7,409 nucleotides of DNA from Candidatus Cloacimonadota bacterium (lineage in GTDB: Bacteria > Cloacimonadota > Cloacimonadia > Cloacimonadales > Cloacimonadaceae). Where the stretch lies: contig JAGOGT010000052.1 of assembly GCA_017996595.1 (NCBI GenBank), positions 1-7,409 of the forward strand. Direction: 5' to 3'. Below the pieces are notes generated by a model. That model was given only the letters and a program-made list of their open reading frames with translations, had not been told where the DNA came from and did no database searches. Positions 6,884 through 7,409 of this stretch are shown one piece after another. Position 1 is the first letter of the stretch. Each line of letters opens with the position of its first letter. The position numbers were made by a program, and so were the translations under genes.

Positions 6884-6911
6884 ATGAAAAATGAAGAATG
6901 AAGAATGAAAA
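6884..6911. repeat. Four tandem heptamers ATGAARA
   Basis: Four contiguous 7-base units read ATGAAAA, ATGAAGA, ATGAAGA, ATGAAAA on the plus strand; on the transcript they read as T/C-rich TYTTCAT units. They lie in the predicted untranslated leader about 90 bases before the EIIA start. Short heptamer arrays of this sort are known as intergenic elements in several bacterial groups; copy number here may vary between strains. Confidence 0.8.
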
Positions 6912-6920
6912 CACATAAGA

Positions 6921-6937
6921 GCGATTGGCGGATCGCC
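6921..6937. other. Small GC-rich hairpin in the predicted leader
   Basis: Two alternative short pairings are visible: GCGAT at 6921-6925 with ATCGC at 6932-6936, and GGCG at 6927-6930 with CGCC at 6934-6937. No T-run follows on the minus strand, so it is not an intrinsic terminator. A role is not evident. Confidence 0.35.
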
Positions 6938-6960
6938 CGAACAGACTGGGATGTGATATT

Positions 6961-6989
6961 TCTATATGAAATACCTATCGTAAATGCAA
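6961..6989 (-). promoter_or_regulatory. Candidate sigma70-like promoter for the seven-gene cluster
   Basis: On the minus strand TTGCAT (6984-6989) and TATAGA (6961-6966) are separated by exactly 17 bases. The matches to TTGACA and TATAAT are partial, but this is the best pair I found in the gap. It would start transcription near 6954 and give a leader of about 160 bases that includes the hairpin and the heptamer array. The promoter consensus of this lineage is unknown to me. Confidence 0.35.
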
Positions 6990-7010
6990 CATAATTCATC
7001 TACACGTTAG

Positions 7011-7031
7011 CCGTGTGGCTTCAGCCCACGG
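7011..7031. repeat. Hairpin with TTCA loop, left arm of the composite element
   Basis: CCGTG at 7011-7015 pairs with CACGG at 7027-7031, and GGC at 7017-7019 with GCC at 7024-7026. That leaves one bulged T (7016) and a TTCA loop. Its left half can instead pair with ACACG at 7002-7006, so two folds compete. Confidence 0.65.
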
Positions 7032-7076
7032 GATGGGGTGGCAATTGCATGCTTCTAACTATACCCCTCTACTTTA

Positions 7077-7096
7077 CGGCGCTTTGGAAAGCGCCG
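7077..7096. repeat. Perfect 9-bp inverted repeat, right arm of the composite element
   Basis: CGGCGCTTT (7077-7085) and AAAGCGCCG (7088-7096) are exact reverse complements around a 2-base centre. It lies about 20 bases behind the stop of the surface-protein gene, where a terminator is expected. The minus strand continues TAAAGTAGAGGGG with no T-run, so a classical intrinsic terminator is not supported. It may still stop transcription with help or protect the 3' end of the transcript. Confidence 0.7.
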
Positions 7097-7116
7097 CTAC
7101 CTCTCGACCTCTCGAC

Positions 7117-7409
7117 CTATTTCACCATCAGCATCTTGCCAAGCTTTGTGCTTTGGGGTGTAATCAGCCTGGAGAAATATACTCCGGAGGATGCTTCCCT
7201 GCCGCTTTCATCCTTGCCATTCCAGACTAAAGAGTGCTTTCCGGAAAGCATAGTGCCGCTTAGCAAGGTCTTCACCTTCTGTCCCCGGATATTGAAGATC
7301 TCCACTTTGCAGGGCATCGCCTTGGGGAGATAGAAGGATATGGTAGTATTGGGATTGAAGGGATTGGGATAGTTCTGATAAAGCGTTAGCTGCTCCGGCA
7401 CGGGAACCA
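7117..7409 (-). CDS. C-terminus of a secreted or surface protein with a T9SS type A-like sorting domain (5' end outside window)
   Basis: The reading frame is open to the window edge, so only the last 96 residues are seen. The visible part is a complete C-terminal sorting domain of the Por secretion type, also described as a FlgD-like Ig fold. It has LYQNYPNPFNPNTTISFYLP, then a VEIFNIRGQKVKTL strand pair, a HSLVWNGKDESGREASSGVYFSRL segment and the terminal KLGKMLMVK. In Bacteroidetes such domains direct export through T9SS and are removed or anchored at the surface; in related FCB phyla they mark exported proteins. A GTG at 7401 could be read as a start, but the preceding codons (VP before VPEQ) fit the linker usually found before this domain, so a larger upstream protein is expected. 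Its catalytic or binding part is not in the window. Confidence 0.88.
   Translation of the reverse strand, partial: VPVPEQLTLYQNYPNPFNPNTTISFYLPKAMPCKVEIFNIRGQKVKTLLSGTMLSGKHSLVWNGKDESGREASSGVYFSRLITPQSTKLGKMLMVK

Larger units (their letters stand above)
6795..7116. other. Gene-free region between the surface-protein gene and the EIIA gene
   Basis: This 322-base stretch is the only long gap in the window. From right to left it holds the palindrome composite (7002-7118), a candidate promoter (6961-6989), a small GC hairpin (6921-6937), a four-copy heptamer repeat (6884-6911) and the EIIA ribosome binding site. I see no convincing small gene in it on either strand and recognise no riboswitch class. 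Confidence 0.7.
7002..7118. repeat. Composite palindromic (REP/MITE-like) intergenic element
   Basis: A block of about 115 bases that begins at the stop codon of the surface-protein gene. On the minus strand it has two copies of AGGTCGAG plus a decayed third start, then the hairpin at 7077-7096, a linker containing the palindromes GCATGC (7047-7052) and GCAATTGC (7041-7048), and the hairpin at 7011-7031. Two hairpins bracketing a short linker in a gene-free stretch is the layout of REP or BIME elements and small non-autonomous mobile elements. Only one copy is in the window, so being a dispersed repeat is inference. Confidence 0.5.

Noticed and set aside
6795..6914. Forty-residue N-terminal extension of the EIIA protein
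   Set aside because: It would translate the heptamer repeats into a Phe/Ser-rich stretch unlike the family, and a strong GGGAGGA site marks the ATG at 6794.
7077..7096. Intrinsic terminator after the surface-protein gene
   Set aside because: The stem is perfect, but no T-run follows on the transcribed strand, so it is listed as an inverted repeat only.
7013..7333. Plus-strand open frames across the gene-free region and the sorting-domain gene
   Set aside because: They run antisense through a clear NYPNPFNP-type domain and through palindromes, with no recognisable protein features.

Overview
The window reads as a bacterial chromosome segment of moderate GC content, densely packed, with every supported gene on the minus strand. 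The protein mix suggests a didermic, amino-acid-fermenting anaerobe: a type IX secretion (T9SS)-style C-terminal sorting domain with an NYPNPFNP motif, a PorV/UPF0164-like outer-membrane barrel, a short phosphate acetyltransferase and a thermophile-type aspartate aminotransferase. My best guess is Candidatus Cloacimonadota (Cloacimonas relatives) or another FCB-group lineage. This is inference from gene content, and no rRNA or other phylogenetic marker was used.

Layout, read in the direction of transcription (right to left). At 7117-7409 lies the 3' end of a surface or secreted protein gene, cut by the window edge. From 7118 down to 6795 is the only long gene-free stretch. It holds a composite of palindromes and short tandem repeats just behind that gene, a candidate sigma70-like promoter, a small hairpin, a four-copy heptamer repeat and a strong ribosome binding site. 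Seven tightly spaced genes follow: a PTS EIIA domain protein (6291-6794), a PorV-like outer-membrane protein (5360-6343, overlapping the EIIA gene by 53 bases), glyS (3252-5345), pta (2233-3237), an aspartate/aromatic-type aminotransferase (991-2199), a 71-residue single-pass membrane protein (774-989) and a PfkB-family sugar kinase (1-777, cut at its C-terminus).

The gaps between these seven genes are -53, 14, 14, 33, 1 and -4 bases, so a single transcript with translational coupling at several joints is likely. The products share no single pathway. They combine a phosphorelay-type sensor domain, an envelope protein, one half of glycyl-tRNA synthetase without its alpha subunit, acetyl-CoA/acetyl-phosphate interconversion, transamination and sugar or nucleoside phosphorylation. 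This looks like a housekeeping and metabolic operon with lineage-specific order, not a mobile or defence island. I saw no tRNA, rRNA, CRISPR array, transposase or phage gene. The parts worth a second look are the EIIA/PorV overlap, the small coupled membrane protein, the separation of glyS from glyQ, and the repeat composite at about 7002-7118.
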